A stretch of 12,155 bases of DNA from Polynucleobacter sp. UBA962. GTDB lineage: Bacteria; Pseudomonadota; Gammaproteobacteria; Burkholderiales; Burkholderiaceae. This document shows, one piece after another, positions 1-7,515 of this stretch. Every line of letters begins with the position of its first letter. Position 1 is the stretch's first letter. Below the pieces are notes generated by a model, which worked only from the letters and a program-made list of their open reading frames with translations, had not been told where the DNA came from and ran no database searches. The translations under genes and the position numbers were made by a program. The stretch lies in assembly GCA_002292975.1 (NCBI GenBank), contig DBCI01000096.1, forward strand, positions 18,168 through 30,322, written 5' to 3'.

Positions 1-13
1 ACGTGCTGGCATC

Positions 14-1240
14 TTAAGCCATTGCGGGACGCACCAAAGGCTCTTCCCGGATCGGCAGATTAATGAGGCAAGCAAAGACACCCAAGGCAATCGCAATGCC
101 CCAAACGATTTGATAGGAGCCAGTAAGGTCGTATAAATAGCCCCCAAAATAGGCCCCACAAAAACTACCGAGCTGATGCGAGAAGAACACCACTCCCGAG
201 AGCATCGTGAGGTACTTCACCCCAAAAATTTGTGCCACGATCGCATTGGTGAGTGGAATGGTGGATAGCCACAGAACGCCCATCACCGCAGCAAACACAT
301 AGGTAGTGGTTGCACTAAGCGGAAATAGTAGAAATAAAGTAATAGCTACTGAGCGCGTGATATAAATACCCGATAGCAAAAAGCGTTTTGGAAAGCGTTG
401 ACCCAAGACCCCGGCATAGTAGGTACCAATCACGTTAAATAGGCCAATCAAAGCCAACGCGGTGGTAGCAACCGTTGCACCATTGATCTCTGGGTATTTG
501 AGGGACATGTCTTTGAGATAAGGGGCGAGGTGCAAGGTAATAAAGACCACCTGAAAACCGCATACAAAATAACCCATCATTAAGAACCGAAAATTACGAT
601 TACCCATTGCCTCACTCAGCGCTTGCCGAATCGTTTGATCACCCGCTTGGTTGGCTGTAAAGCCAGTCTCTCGCAGACAAAATGCTAGCGGGATCATGAG
701 CGAGGCAAGTAAGCCCAAATAGATCAGTGCTTCATTAGCACCAAAATTACTGATGAGCCCCTGCTCAAGGGGCATCATTAAGAACTGCCCAAAGGATCCC
801 GCTGCAGCAGTAATACCCATTGCCCAAACGCGTTTCTCAGGCGATACATTGCGTCCTAAGATGCCGTAGACCACGCTATAGGTTGTCGCTGCTAAGCCAA
901 TACCAATGGCTAAGCCACCTGCAAGATTAAACAGGAATGGATCACTAGTGAGTGCCATCCCAATTAAGCCAAGCCCGTACAAGAAACCACCGATCACCAT
1001 GATCTTGAATGGGCCATACCGATCGGCCAATGCCCCAGCCACTGGTTGTGCAAAGCCCCACACTAAGTTTTGTAGGGCAATTGCCAAGGCATAGGTCTCG
1101 CGACCCCAGCCATTGGCAGAGGTAATGGGTAAATTAAATAAACCAAAGCCATGCCGAATACCCATCGAGAGGGTCACCATCAGACTGCCAAAAATTAGCA
1201 CTTGCATCAGCGATAAGGAGGGAGTGCGTGTGGTGTTCAA
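14..1240 (-). CDS. MFS permease, probably for an organic acid
   Basis: A 408-residue inner-membrane secondary transporter of the major facilitator superfamily. The protein is hydrophobic throughout and its pattern fits about 12 membrane segments in two halves. The conserved cytoplasmic loop between segments 2 and 3 is visible as GALADRYGP near residues 69-77, and the first helix carries a GIRHGFGLF element (27-35) common in permeases of the monocarboxylate/oxalate-like branches. The start is TTG at 1238-1240. An AAAGGA ribosome site lies 8 nt upstream, whereas the first internal ATG (residue 12) has no purine-rich site. The start overlaps the stop of the upstream CoA-transferase in the tetranucleotide TTGA, so the two are probably translationally coupled. 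The substrate is not readable from the sequence; its partner suggests a mono- or dicarboxylate. MFS family is secure, substrate is inference. Confidence 0.9.
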   Translation of the reverse strand: MNTTRTPSLSLMQVLIFGSLMVTLSMGIRHGFGLFNLPITSANGWGRETYALAIALQNLVWGFAQPVAGALADRYGPFKIMVIGGFLYGLGLIGMALTSDPFLFNLAGGLAIGIGLAATTYSVVYGILGRNVSPEKRVWAMGITAAAGSFGQFLMMPLEQGLISNFGANEALIYLGLLASLMIPLAFCLRETGFTANQAGDQTIRQALSEAMGNRNFRFLMMGYFVCGFQVVFITLHLAPYLKDMSLKYPEINGATVATTALALIGLFNVIGTYYAGVLGQRFPKRFLLSGIYITRSVAITLFLLFPLSATTTYVFAAVMGVLWLSTIPLTNAIVAQIFGVKYLTMLSGVVFFSHQLGSFCGAYFGGYLYDLTGSYQIVWGIAIALGVFACLINLPIREEPLVRPAMA

Positions 1241-2460
1241 TCGATGATTCCTTTGGAGCGCAACTGCGCGATCTGTTCATGAGTGTAGTGAAGTGTGGCA
1301 CTTAATATCTCTTCCGTATGCTCACCTAGTAACGGTGGGGGCATGCGCATGGTAACTGGAGTTTTGGATAAACGCATCGGACTGGCTACAAGTTTCATGG
1401 AGCCAGCAGTCGGATGGGGCACATTCAGTTGGATCCCGCGTGCAACAACTTGCTCGTTCTCAAACACCTCTTGTAAATTATTGATGGGACCGCAAGGGAC
1501 TCCCACCGATTCCAGAAGTGAGATCCACTCCACTTTGGTCTTTTCTTTCACCATCGCCGCAAGTAGGGGAATGAGCGCATCCCGATGCTCAATCCGTGCA
1601 GGATTGGTCGCAAAGCGTGGATCATCGGCCAACAGTTCGCGATCGCCCGCTTTCACAAAGTGTCTAAATTGACCATCGTTACCAACGGCTACGATGATCC
1701 AACTATCAGAGGTTTGGAAGGTTTGATAGGGCACCACATTCGGATGCGCATTGCCCCACCGATGGGGTGATACGCCACTACACAAATAATTACTAGAGAT
1801 ATTGGCGAGCATGGCAACTTGAGTATCAAGCAGTGCCATATCAATGTATTGACCTTCGCCACTGCGATCGCGGTGGATCACCGCAGCCAAAATGGCAGAA
1901 CTGGCATACATGCCGGTAAAGAGATCGACAATTGCGACCCCTGCTTTTTGAGGACCACCGCCAGGAAGATGATCGGCTTCACCCGTAATACTCATGAACC
2001 CACCCATACCTTGCAATATGAAATCGTAGCCTGCACGGTGTTGATACGGACCGGTTTGTCCAAAGCCGGTGATGGAGCAATAAATTAAATTGGGTTTAAT
2101 CGCTTTCAGACTTTCGTAATCCAAACTGTACTTTGCTAGCTGCCCCACTTTGTAGTTCTCGATCACAACGTCAGACTGTTCAATAAGACCACGCACAATC
2201 TCTTGCCCCTCGGGTGTGCTGATATCGAGGGTGATGGATTTCTTATTACGATTAATCGAGATGTAATAGGCAGACTCGCTTGTATCCTTACCGAATGGAT
2301 CTTTCGCAAAGGGAGGGCCCCAGTGGCGGGTGTCGTCACCACTCTTGGGACGCTCCACTTTAATCACCTCAGCCCCTAAATCGGCTAAGTTCTGCGCACA
2401 CCACGGACCGGCCAAAACGCGGCTGAGATCAAGAACACGAATATGACTGAGAGCACCCAT
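1237..2460 (-). CDS. Class III CoA-transferase, SUGCT-like (CaiB/BaiF family)
   Basis: A 407-residue cytoplasmic enzyme, full length for the family III CoA-transferases that move CoA between acyl-CoA and a free carboxylic acid. The N-terminal RVLAGPW...LADLGAEVIKVERP block (15-38), NRNKKSITLD (70-79), YCSITGFGQTGPY (127-139) and the C-terminal PPPLLGEHT are all family hallmarks. The expected catalytic aspartate is D179 in GVAIVDLFTGMYA. The RWGNAH...VVPYQTF segment closely resembles recalled human SUGCT (succinyl-CoA:glutarate CoA-transferase), so a dicarboxylate acceptor is a reasonable guess. Other members act on malate, mesaconate, carnitine or oxalate, so specificity is uncertain. It is the first gene of a two-gene operon with the MFS permease and is divergent from parE across 59 bp. 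The ATG has only a TAAGGG 2 nt upstream, which is unusually close for a ribosome site. Confidence 0.9.
   Translation of the reverse strand: MGALSHIRVLDLSRVLAGPWCAQNLADLGAEVIKVERPKSGDDTRHWGPPFAKDPFGKDTSESAYYISINRNKKSITLDISTPEGQEIVRGLIEQSDVVIENYKVGQLAKYSLDYESLKAIKPNLIYCSITGFGQTGPYQHRAGYDFILQGMGGFMSITGEADHLPGGGPQKAGVAIVDLFTGMYASSAILAAVIHRDRSGEGQYIDMALLDTQVAMLANISSNYLCSGVSPHRWGNAHPNVVPYQTFQTSDSWIIVAVGNDGQFRHFVKAGDRELLADDPRFATNPARIEHRDALIPLLAAMVKEKTKVEWISLLESVGVPCGPINNLQEVFENEQVVARGIQLNVPHPTAGSMKLVASPMRLSKTPVTMRMPPPLLGEHTEEILSATLHYTHEQIAQLRSKGIID
1249..1254 (-). promoter_or_regulatory. Ribosome binding site fixing a TTG start
   Basis: On the minus strand this reads AAAGGA, 8 nt before the TTG codon at 1240-1238. 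It lies inside the 3' end of the CoA-transferase gene. It is the main reason for choosing TTG over the internal ATG at 1207-1205, which lacks such a site. Confidence 0.7.
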
Positions 2461-2519
2461 AACCCTTATTTTCCCATGCTTTAGCCCCCGACTCTGAGTT
2501 ATGACTACAATTTCTGCGC
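2461..2519. other. Divergent intergenic region (CoA-transferase / parE)
   Basis: These 59 bp must hold the 5' signals of two divergent genes. On the plus strand a TACAAT -10-like hexamer sits just before parE. On the minus strand I see no convincing -35/-10 pair, only TTGTAG and a purine-rich TAAGGG next to the start codon. No strong palindrome is present. Confidence 0.5.
2506..2511 (+). promoter_or_regulatory. Putative -10 element of parE promoter
   Basis: TACAAT differs from the sigma-70 -10 consensus at one position and ends 8 nt before the parE ATG. The expected transcription start would fall at about 2517-2519, leaving almost no leader. The best -35 candidate (TTAGCC, 2481-2486) is poor and 19 nt away. 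The call therefore rests on the -10 alone and on the lack of any ribosome site before parE. Confidence 0.4.
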
Positions 2520-4508
2520 ATGGCTACTCGTAAAACTGCTCAGTACAGCGAATCCTCGATCAAAGTCTTAAAGGGCTTGGAGCCGGTGCGTCAACGTCCT
2601 GGGATGTATACCCGGACCGATAATCCCTTGCACATTATTCAAGAGGTGCTCGATAACGCCTCAGACGAAGCGCTTGGCGGTTATGGCAAGGAAGTGCTTG
2701 TGACCTTGCACACCGATGGCAGTGTGAGTGTCGAAGATGATGGCCGTGGTATTCCAGTAGGGATCCATTCACAAGAAAAGAAACCAGTGGTTGAGATTGT
2801 GTTTACCCAACTGCATGCGGGTGGCAAGTTTGAGAAGGGTGCTGGTGGTGCCTATGCATTCTCAGGTGGTTTGCATGGCGTGGGCGTATCGGTCACCAAT
2901 GCACTCTCCAAACGACTCGAGGTCACGGTTTGGCGCGAACAACAGGTATCCACCATTACCTTTGCCGATGGCGATGTGATCGAGAAACTCAAATCCAAAG
3001 CTGCCACCAAAGCTGATAAAGCGCATGGCACGAAAGTGCGCGCGTGGCCCAACCCTAAATATTTTGATAGTGCACAAATTCCGCTAGCCGATCTTGAGCG
3101 ACTCTTACGTTCCAAGGCGGTCTTATTACCAGGAGTGAAGGTCACCCTGGTTCACGAAAAGAATGGTCAAAGCCAATCCTGGCTCTATGCTCAAGGACTC
3201 AAGGGCTACTTGGATGAGTCTCTGGCTCAAGGGGGCCATAGTGCACCCGTCATTCCAGCCTTTGAGGGCGAGCATTACGCCTCGGGTGCTGGCGAGGAAG
3301 AGTCCTTTGCCGAGGGCGAAGGTGCTGCGTGGGTAGTGAGTTGGACCGAAGATGGCGCCCCCGTGCGTGAGAGTTACGTGAACTTGATTCCTACACCAGC
3401 TGGTGGAACACACGAAAGTGGACTTCGTGAAGGACTCTTTAATGCAGTGAAGAGCTTTGTGGAGATCCACGCGCTGCAACCCAAAGGTGTGAAGCTCATG
3501 CCAGAGGATGTCTTTGCTCGTGCCTCATTCATTTTGTCTGCCAAAGTATTGGACCCACAGTTTCAAGGGCAAATTAAGGAGCGCTTGAACTCCAGGGATG
3601 CCGTACGCTTGGTCTCGGGCTTTGTGAAGTCAGCGCTAGAGTTATGGTTAAACCAACATGTGGATTACGGTCGCACCCTGGCTGAACTTGTGATTAAGCA
3701 AGCGCAAGCAAGGACCCGTGCTGGCCAAAAGGTAGAAAAGAAAAAATCCTCCGGGGTTGCGGTACTGCCCGGTAAGCTCACCGATTGTGAGAGCCAAGAC
3801 ATTGCTCTTAATGAACTCTTCTTAGTCGAGGGAGACTCAGCCGGGGGCTCAGCAAAAATGGGTCGCAATAAAGAATATCAAGCCATCTTGCCTCTGCGTG
3901 GTAAGGTACTTAACACTTGGGAGACCGAGCGTGATCGGCTCTTTGCCAATAATGAGGTGCATGATATTGCGGTAGCGATTGGGGTTGATCCGCACGGACC
4001 GACCGATGAGCCCAATCTCAGCAATTTGCGCTATGGCAAGATCTGTATCCTCTCGGATGCGGATGTGGATGGCTCGCATATTCAAGTTCTCCTACTCACA
4101 CTCTTTTATAAACACTTTCCAAGACTGATTGAGAATGGCAATGTGTATATCGCTAGACCACCCTTGTTTAGGGTCGATGCGCCCGCGCGTGGTAAGAAGC
4201 CTGCACAAAAGATTTATGCGCTCGATGAAAGCGAGTTGATTGCAATTGAAGATAAATTACGCAAAGATGGCGTGCGCGATGGCGCATGGCAGATCTCACG
4301 CTTTAAGGGCTTGGGCGAGATGAGTGCCGAGCAGTTGTGGGACACCACTTTAAATCCGGATACGCGCAGACTTCTTCCTATGAGTTTGGGTGAGATGAGT
4401 GAGAGCGATACGATTAAAACGATGGATATGTTGATGGGTAAATCAGAGTCGGGCGCCAGACGCGATTGGTTAGAAGAGCGCGGTAACGAGGTCGAGGCCG
4501 ATATTTAG
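2520..4508 (+). CDS. parE: DNA topoisomerase IV subunit B
   Basis: The 662-residue ATPase subunit of topoisomerase IV, which with ParC passes one duplex through another to unlink replicated chromosomes. The GHKL ATPase domain shows N46 in [16 protein letters not shown] at 73-79 and [14 protein letters not shown] at 117-130. The transducer domain has GTHESG (296-301) and the ATP-contacting lysine K353 in the GQIKERL loop. The TOPRIM domain has [14 protein letters not shown] (437-450), PLRGKVLN (458-465) and DADVDGSHI (513-521). The C-terminal RFKGLGEM block (594-601) is intact. It lacks the long insert typical of proteobacterial GyrB, and its immediate parC neighbour settles ParE over GyrB. 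An acidic, glycine-rich stretch at about 250-268 makes the transducer slightly longer than in E. coli ParE (630 aa). ATG 2520 is the first possible ATG, since an in-frame stop lies at 2502; no Shine-Dalgarno is visible. Confidence 0.97.
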   Translation: MATRKTAQYSESSIKVLKGLEPVRQRPGMYTRTDNPLHIIQEVLDNASDEALGGYGKEVLVTLHTDGSVSVEDDGRGIPVGIHSQEKKPVVEIVFTQLHAGGKFEKGAGGAYAFSGGLHGVGVSVTNALSKRLEVTVWREQQVSTITFADGDVIEKLKSKAATKADKAHGTKVRAWPNPKYFDSAQIPLADLERLLRSKAVLLPGVKVTLVHEKNGQSQSWLYAQGLKGYLDESLAQGGHSAPVIPAFEGEHYASGAGEEESFAEGEGAAWVVSWTEDGAPVRESYVNLIPTPAGGTHESGLREGLFNAVKSFVEIHALQPKGVKLMPEDVFARASFILSAKVLDPQFQGQIKERLNSRDAVRLVSGFVKSALELWLNQHVDYGRTLAELVIKQAQARTRAGQKVEKKKSSGVAVLPGKLTDCESQDIALNELFLVEGDSAGGSAKMGRNKEYQAILPLRGKVLNTWETERDRLFANNEVHDIAVAIGVDPHGPTDEPNLSNLRYGKICILSDADVDGSHIQVLLLTLFYKHFPRLIENGNVYIARPPLFRVDAPARGKKPAQKIYALDESELIAIEDKLRKDGVRDGAWQISRFKGLGEMSAEQLWDTTLNPDTRRLLPMSLGEMSESDTIKTMDMLMGKSESGARRDWLEERGNEVEADI

Positions 4509-4510
4509 GA
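4507..4510 (+). promoter_or_regulatory. parC ribosome binding site overlapping the parE stop
   Basis: AGGA uses the last two bases of the parE TAG stop (4506-4508) and lies 6 nt before the parC ATG. Ribosomes ending parE would be placed directly on the parC start, which suits balanced production of two subunits of one enzyme. Confidence 0.6.
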
Positions 4511-4516
4511 TCCATC

Positions 4517-6913
4517 ATGCCCAGTAAAAAACCAAGCCCCACTTCTAAAAATAGCAAGAGCAAGAAAGTCTCTGATCAAGGTGATCTATTTGCCATGGTC
4601 GATGAGCGCCCCCCTAAAAAAATCACTCTAGCAGACGAAGCTCTTTCATTGGGAGTCTATGCGGAACGCGCGTATCTAGATTACGCCATTAGCGTGGTCA
4701 AGGGCAGGGCTCTTCCTGAGGTTGCCGATGGGCAAAAGCCTGTGCAGCGCCGCATTCTGTACTCGATGAACGAGATGGGGCTGCGTGCGGATGCCAAACC
4801 AGTGAAGAGTGCGCGAGTGGTTGGTGATGTCTTAGGCAAATTCCATCCGCATGGTGATCAATCGGCGTACGATGCACTCGTTCGGCTCGCACAAGATTTT
4901 TCCTTACGTTACCCATTGATTGATGGGCAGGGTAATTTTGGTTCACGCGATGGCGATGGCGCAGCGGCGATGCGTTACACCGAAGCGCGTTTAACCAAAA
5001 TTGCTAATTTACTGTTAGCCGAGATTGATGAGGGTACGGTTGATTTTGTACCGAACTACGACGGCTCATTCAAAGAACCTAAACTGCTACCAGCTCGCCT
5101 ACCCTTTGTATTACTCAATGGTGCATCGGGTATTGCAGTAGGAATGGCGACTGAGATTCCATCGCACAATCTTCGCGAAGTTGCAGCAGCTACCATTGCC
5201 TTAATGAAGTCCGCTAAAACAAGTACAGCGGATTTACTCAAACTCATACCGGGACCAGATTTTCCGGGTGGCGGGCAGATTATCTCCTCGGCGAGTGAGA
5301 TCGCGCAAATTTATGAGAACGGCCGCGGGTCTATTAAAGTGCGTGCCCGTTGGAGCATTGAAGAGTTGGCGCGTGGGCAATGGCAGGTTGTGGTTAATGA
5401 GTTACCACCTGCTACCTCCACACAGAAGGTCTTGCAAGAGATTGAAGAGCTCACCAATCCGAAGGTGAAATTAGGTAAGAAGTCCTTAAGTGCTGAACAA
5501 ATTAATCTAAGACAAACCATCCTCAATGTCTTAGATAGCGTTCGCGATGAGTCAACCCGTGGCGCTCCTGTCCGCCTCGTCTTTGAACCAAAGAGCAAGA
5601 ACATTGAGCAACATGAGTTTGTCACATTGCTCTTGGCCCACACTTCCTTAGAGTCCAACGCCTCGATCAATCTCGTGATGATTGGGAACGATGGTCGACC
5701 CCGACAAAAAGGCCTTAAGGAAATCTTGAGTGAGTGGATTGAATTCAGAGTAGGAACGGTCACGCGGCGCACGAGCCATCGTCTTGGTAAGGTCAAAGAC
5801 CGCATGCATATTTTGGAAGGACGCAAGATCGTCTTCCTTAATATTGATAAGGTAATTAAGTTGATTCGGAACAGCGATGAGCCTAAACCGGATCTGATGA
5901 AAGCCTTTAAATTGAGTGAGCGCCAGGCTGAAGATATTTTGGAGATTCGTCTGCGTCAGCTCGCTAGATTAGAAGGCATTAAGATCGAACAAGAACTCAA
6001 AGAACTCAAAGGGCAAAAAACAGAGTTGGATGAGCTCCTCAACAATGAGTCTTCGCTTCGTAAGCACATCATTAAAGAGATTGAGGCCGATGCGAAGGAC
6101 TTTGGTGATCAGCGCCGCACCCTGATGAAGCAAGACGAGCGCGCAGTGGCAGAGGTCAAGGTTATTGATGAGCCTGTTACGGTCATCGTCTCGCAAAAAG
6201 GATGGGTGCGGGTACGCCAAGGTCATGAGCATGACTCGCAACAGTTCACGTTTAAGGCAGGCGATGCTCTCTATGACACCTTTGAGTGCCGTACTGTCGA
6301 TCAGATGCTGGGCTTTGGAACTGATGGCCGAGTTTACACCGTTCCCGTAAGCGAATTACCCGGTGCACGGGGTGATGGTTCGCCCTTAACTAGCTTTGTT
6401 AATCTTGCCCCTGGGTCGCAGATGGTGGCCTATTACGCAGGGCATGCCGATGATCTTGTTTTGATCTCGACCAAAGGCGGTAATGGTTTCTTGGCGAATG
6501 TGGCGGATATGTTTACTCGTAATAAGGCTGGTAAATCGTTTGTGGGCTTAGACAAAAAAATGCAGGGTGACACACCGCTTGGAGCAGCCAAAGTAGTGGA
6601 GGGTATGCGACAGGTTGCTTGCCTCTCCGAAAATGGTCGCTTATTGGTATTCCCGCTTGATGAACTCAAACGCTTACCAACCGGTGGCAAGGGCGTCATC
6701 TTGATGGGGCTTGATCCAAAAGAGTTTCTAAAATCAGCCATCGCATTTGGAGCACAAGGGGCTAGCTATAGTGGTCTTGGCAGGGGTGGCAAACCAACCG
6801 ACACTATCTTAGATGCAAAAGCATTGAAGGGATTTGCTGGCAACCGAGCACGTAAAGGCCATCTGGTAGAGCCGAGACTCAAAGAAGCAAGACTCAAGGC
6901 GAACTTTATTTAG
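4517..6913 (+). CDS. parC: DNA topoisomerase IV subunit A
   Basis: The 798-residue DNA cleavage subunit of topoisomerase IV. The catalytic tyrosine is Y154 in [10 protein letters not shown], following the winged-helix segment [15 protein letters not shown] (74-88) and [16 protein letters not shown] (108-123), which is the quinolone-binding helix. A charged helical stretch around 490-525 ([20 protein letters not shown]) fits the coiled-coil arm, and the C-terminal part (about 545-798) carries the beta-pinwheel repeats. No canonical GyrA-box QRRGGKG is present; the nearest element is LPTGGKGVI, as expected for ParC rather than GyrA. About 40 N-terminal residues rich in Lys, Ser and Pro precede the conserved core and are absent from E. 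coli ParC (752 aa). The Gln at the position equivalent to GyrA Ser83 is notable. It is cotranscribed with parE, 8 nt downstream, and has no obvious terminator after it. Confidence 0.97.
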   Translation: MPSKKPSPTSKNSKSKKVSDQGDLFAMVDERPPKKITLADEALSLGVYAERAYLDYAISVVKGRALPEVADGQKPVQRRILYSMNEMGLRADAKPVKSARVVGDVLGKFHPHGDQSAYDALVRLAQDFSLRYPLIDGQGNFGSRDGDGAAAMRYTEARLTKIANLLLAEIDEGTVDFVPNYDGSFKEPKLLPARLPFVLLNGASGIAVGMATEIPSHNLREVAAATIALMKSAKTSTADLLKLIPGPDFPGGGQIISSASEIAQIYENGRGSIKVRARWSIEELARGQWQVVVNELPPATSTQKVLQEIEELTNPKVKLGKKSLSAEQINLRQTILNVLDSVRDESTRGAPVRLVFEPKSKNIEQHEFVTLLLAHTSLESNASINLVMIGNDGRPRQKGLKEILSEWIEFRVGTVTRRTSHRLGKVKDRMHILEGRKIVFLNIDKVIKLIRNSDEPKPDLMKAFKLSERQAEDILEIRLRQLARLEGIKIEQELKELKGQKTELDELLNNESSLRKHIIKEIEADAKDFGDQRRTLMKQDERAVAEVKVIDEPVTVIVSQKGWVRVRQGHEHDSQQFTFKAGDALYDTFECRTVDQMLGFGTDGRVYTVPVSELPGARGDGSPLTSFVNLAPGSQMVAYYAGHADDLVLISTKGGNGFLANVADMFTRNKAGKSFVGLDKKMQGDTPLGAAKVVEGMRQVACLSENGRLLVFPLDELKRLPTGGKGVILMGLDPKEFLKSAIAFGAQGASYSGLGRGGKPTDTILDAKALKGFAGNRARKGHLVEPRLKEARLKANFI

Positions 6914-6922
6914 TCGACCGCC

Positions 6923-6934
6923 TTAACTTACCTA
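6923..6934 (+). repeat. Upstream copy of 12-bp direct repeat
   Basis: TTAACTTACCTA here and TTGACTTACCTA at 6954-6965 match at 11 of 12 bases. Their starts are 31 bp apart, about three helical turns, so both would face the same side of the DNA. The second copy contains the brnT -35 and one arm of the inverted repeat. This copy may be an auxiliary operator half-site (inference). Confidence 0.5.
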
Positions 6935-6953
6935 ACCCTTTTTATTCGGCGTA

Positions 6954-6982
6954 TTGACTTACCTATTTTTTGTAAGTACAAT
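6954..6982 (+). promoter_or_regulatory. Sigma-70-type promoter of brnTA
   Basis: TTGACT (6954-6959), a 17-nt spacer and TACAAT (6977-6982) give one of the best promoter matches in the window, with one mismatch in each hexamer. The brnT ATG begins only 6 nt after the -10, so the predicted transcription start coincides with the start codon and the mRNA would be leaderless or nearly so. Confidence 0.75.
6957..6977. promoter_or_regulatory. Inverted repeat, probable BrnA operator
   Basis: ACTTAC (6957-6962) and GTAAGT (6972-6977) are perfect inverted arms separated by 9 nt. The match extends outward to TTG / CAA if one extra base is allowed on the right. The arms overlap the -35 and touch the -10, so a bound protein would block RNA polymerase. 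BrnA antitoxins are known to repress their own operon, so BrnA is the natural candidate; binding here is inferred. Confidence 0.6.
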
Positions 6983-6987
6983 AAACT

Positions 6988-7266
6988 ATGGAAATTAGTT
7001 TTGATAAAGCAAAAGATGAAGCAAATATTCAAAACCGCAAACTTTCATTTTCTGATGTCATAAATTTTGACTTTGAAACTGCATTGATTTGGCATGACAC
7101 TAGGATGCGATATACAGAAATACGAATGGTTGCAATTGGATACGTCACACAACGACTTCATGTATTGTGCTTTTGTGAAACTTTGAATGGAATACGCGTA
7201 ATAAGTTTTAGAAAGGCTAACCCCAGAGAGGTAAAAAAATATGAGTCCCAAATTGCCCAAAATTGA
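6988..7266 (+). CDS. brnT: BrnT-family type II toxin
   Basis: A 92-residue protein of the BrnT family, ribonuclease toxins with a RelE-like fold that stop translation when freed from BrnA. Family features in order are the N-terminal FDKAKDEANIQNRKLSFSDV block (residues 5-24), where most members have a 'F-x-W-D-x-x-K-x-x-x-N' start. A central MVAIGYVTQRLHVLCF beta-hairpin follows, and then the C-terminal RVISFRKANPREVKKYE motif (69-85), corresponding to the usual R-I-I-S-A-R-x-A-x-x-x-E. Length is typical. No Shine-Dalgarno precedes the ATG, which fits a leaderless start. Its last 26 nt overlap brnA. My hand count of 7021-7140 gives about 34% GC against about 53% for 4861-4980 inside parC, pointing to acquisition by transfer. 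The gene appears intact; toxicity is inferred from family membership. Confidence 0.88.
   Translation: MEISFDKAKDEANIQNRKLSFSDVINFDFETALIWHDTRMRYTEIRMVAIGYVTQRLHVLCFCETLNGIRVISFRKANPREVKKYESQIAQN
7226..7231 (+). promoter_or_regulatory. brnA ribosome binding site
   Basis: GAGAGG lies 9 nt before the brnA ATG, inside the brnT coding sequence. It contrasts with brnT, which has no ribosome site, and would favour antitoxin synthesis over toxin from the same message. Confidence 0.65.
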
Positions 7267-7510
7267 TCGCAAAGGTGAGGTTGGTGATTTATCTGAATTA
7301 GATCCAGCCATCTTCAGGCGCTTAAAGCAGTTACCAAACTCGTTGCAGAGAAAGATGCGCGGAAGACCTAAGCTCGAAAACCCTAAAGAATTAATACATA
7401 TTAGAATCGATGCTGATGTTGTTCATGCATTTCGTTCCACGGGAAGTGGATGGCAAACTCGTATCAACGCACTTTTAAAAAAAGAAGCAAAGAAATTAAA
7501 TCACGCCTAA
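7241..7510 (+). CDS. brnA: BrnA-family antitoxin and autorepressor
   Basis: An 89-residue antitoxin that would bind and neutralise BrnT and, through its C-terminal ribbon-helix-helix-like domain, repress the brnTA promoter. The recognisable part is GRPKLENPKE (41-50), then the DNA-binding strand LIHIRIDADVVHAFRSTG (51-68) and the signature GWQTRINALL (70-79). The lysine-rich N-terminus (1-40) is more variable, as in other members. The start at 7241 is supported by GAGAGG and by the short overlap with brnT typical of these modules, with toxin first. It is intact and AT-rich like brnT. The reductase-like gene starts only 5 nt after its stop, so it may be transcribed from the brnTA promoter. Confidence 0.9.
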   Translation: MSPKLPKIDRKGEVGDLSELDPAIFRRLKQLPNSLQRKMRGRPKLENPKELIHIRIDADVVHAFRSTGSGWQTRINALLKKEAKKLNHA

Positions 7511-7515
7511 AAAAT

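Larger units (their letters stand above)
6914..6987. other. parC-brnT intergenic region
   Basis: These 74 bp hold the brnT promoter, its inverted repeat and a repeated 12-mer. I looked for a parC terminator and saw no GC-rich hairpin followed by a T run. Read-through of parEC transcripts into brnTA is therefore possible. Confidence 0.6.

Noticed and set aside
1205..1207. Internal ATG (residue 12) as the MFS permease start
   Set aside because: No purine-rich site precedes it, whereas the TTG at 1240 has AAAGGA at 8 nt and overlaps the upstream stop.
2852..3145. A minus-strand open frame of 97 codons within parE
   Set aside because: Fully overlaps the conserved ATPase domain of parE; no family features seen, so treated as a shadow.
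5311..5826. A 171-codon open frame on the minus strand inside parC
   Set aside because: It lies wholly within the conserved parC core, has a composition typical of an antisense shadow and shows no recognisable motif or ribosome site.
6919..6951. CGCC / GGCG pair after parC as a terminator stem
   Set aside because: Only 4 bp with a 25-nt loop and no T run after it.
6957..6977. Inverted repeat with a T run as a parC terminator
   Set aside because: The T run is in the loop, not after the stem, the arms are AT-rich and only 6 bp, and the element overlaps a near-consensus promoter. An operator is the better reading.
7450..7515. Upstream ATG extending the reductase-like protein by 22 residues
   Set aside because: The extension is just brnA read in another frame (Lys/Arg-rich), and the Rossmann first strand begins right after the ATG at 7516.
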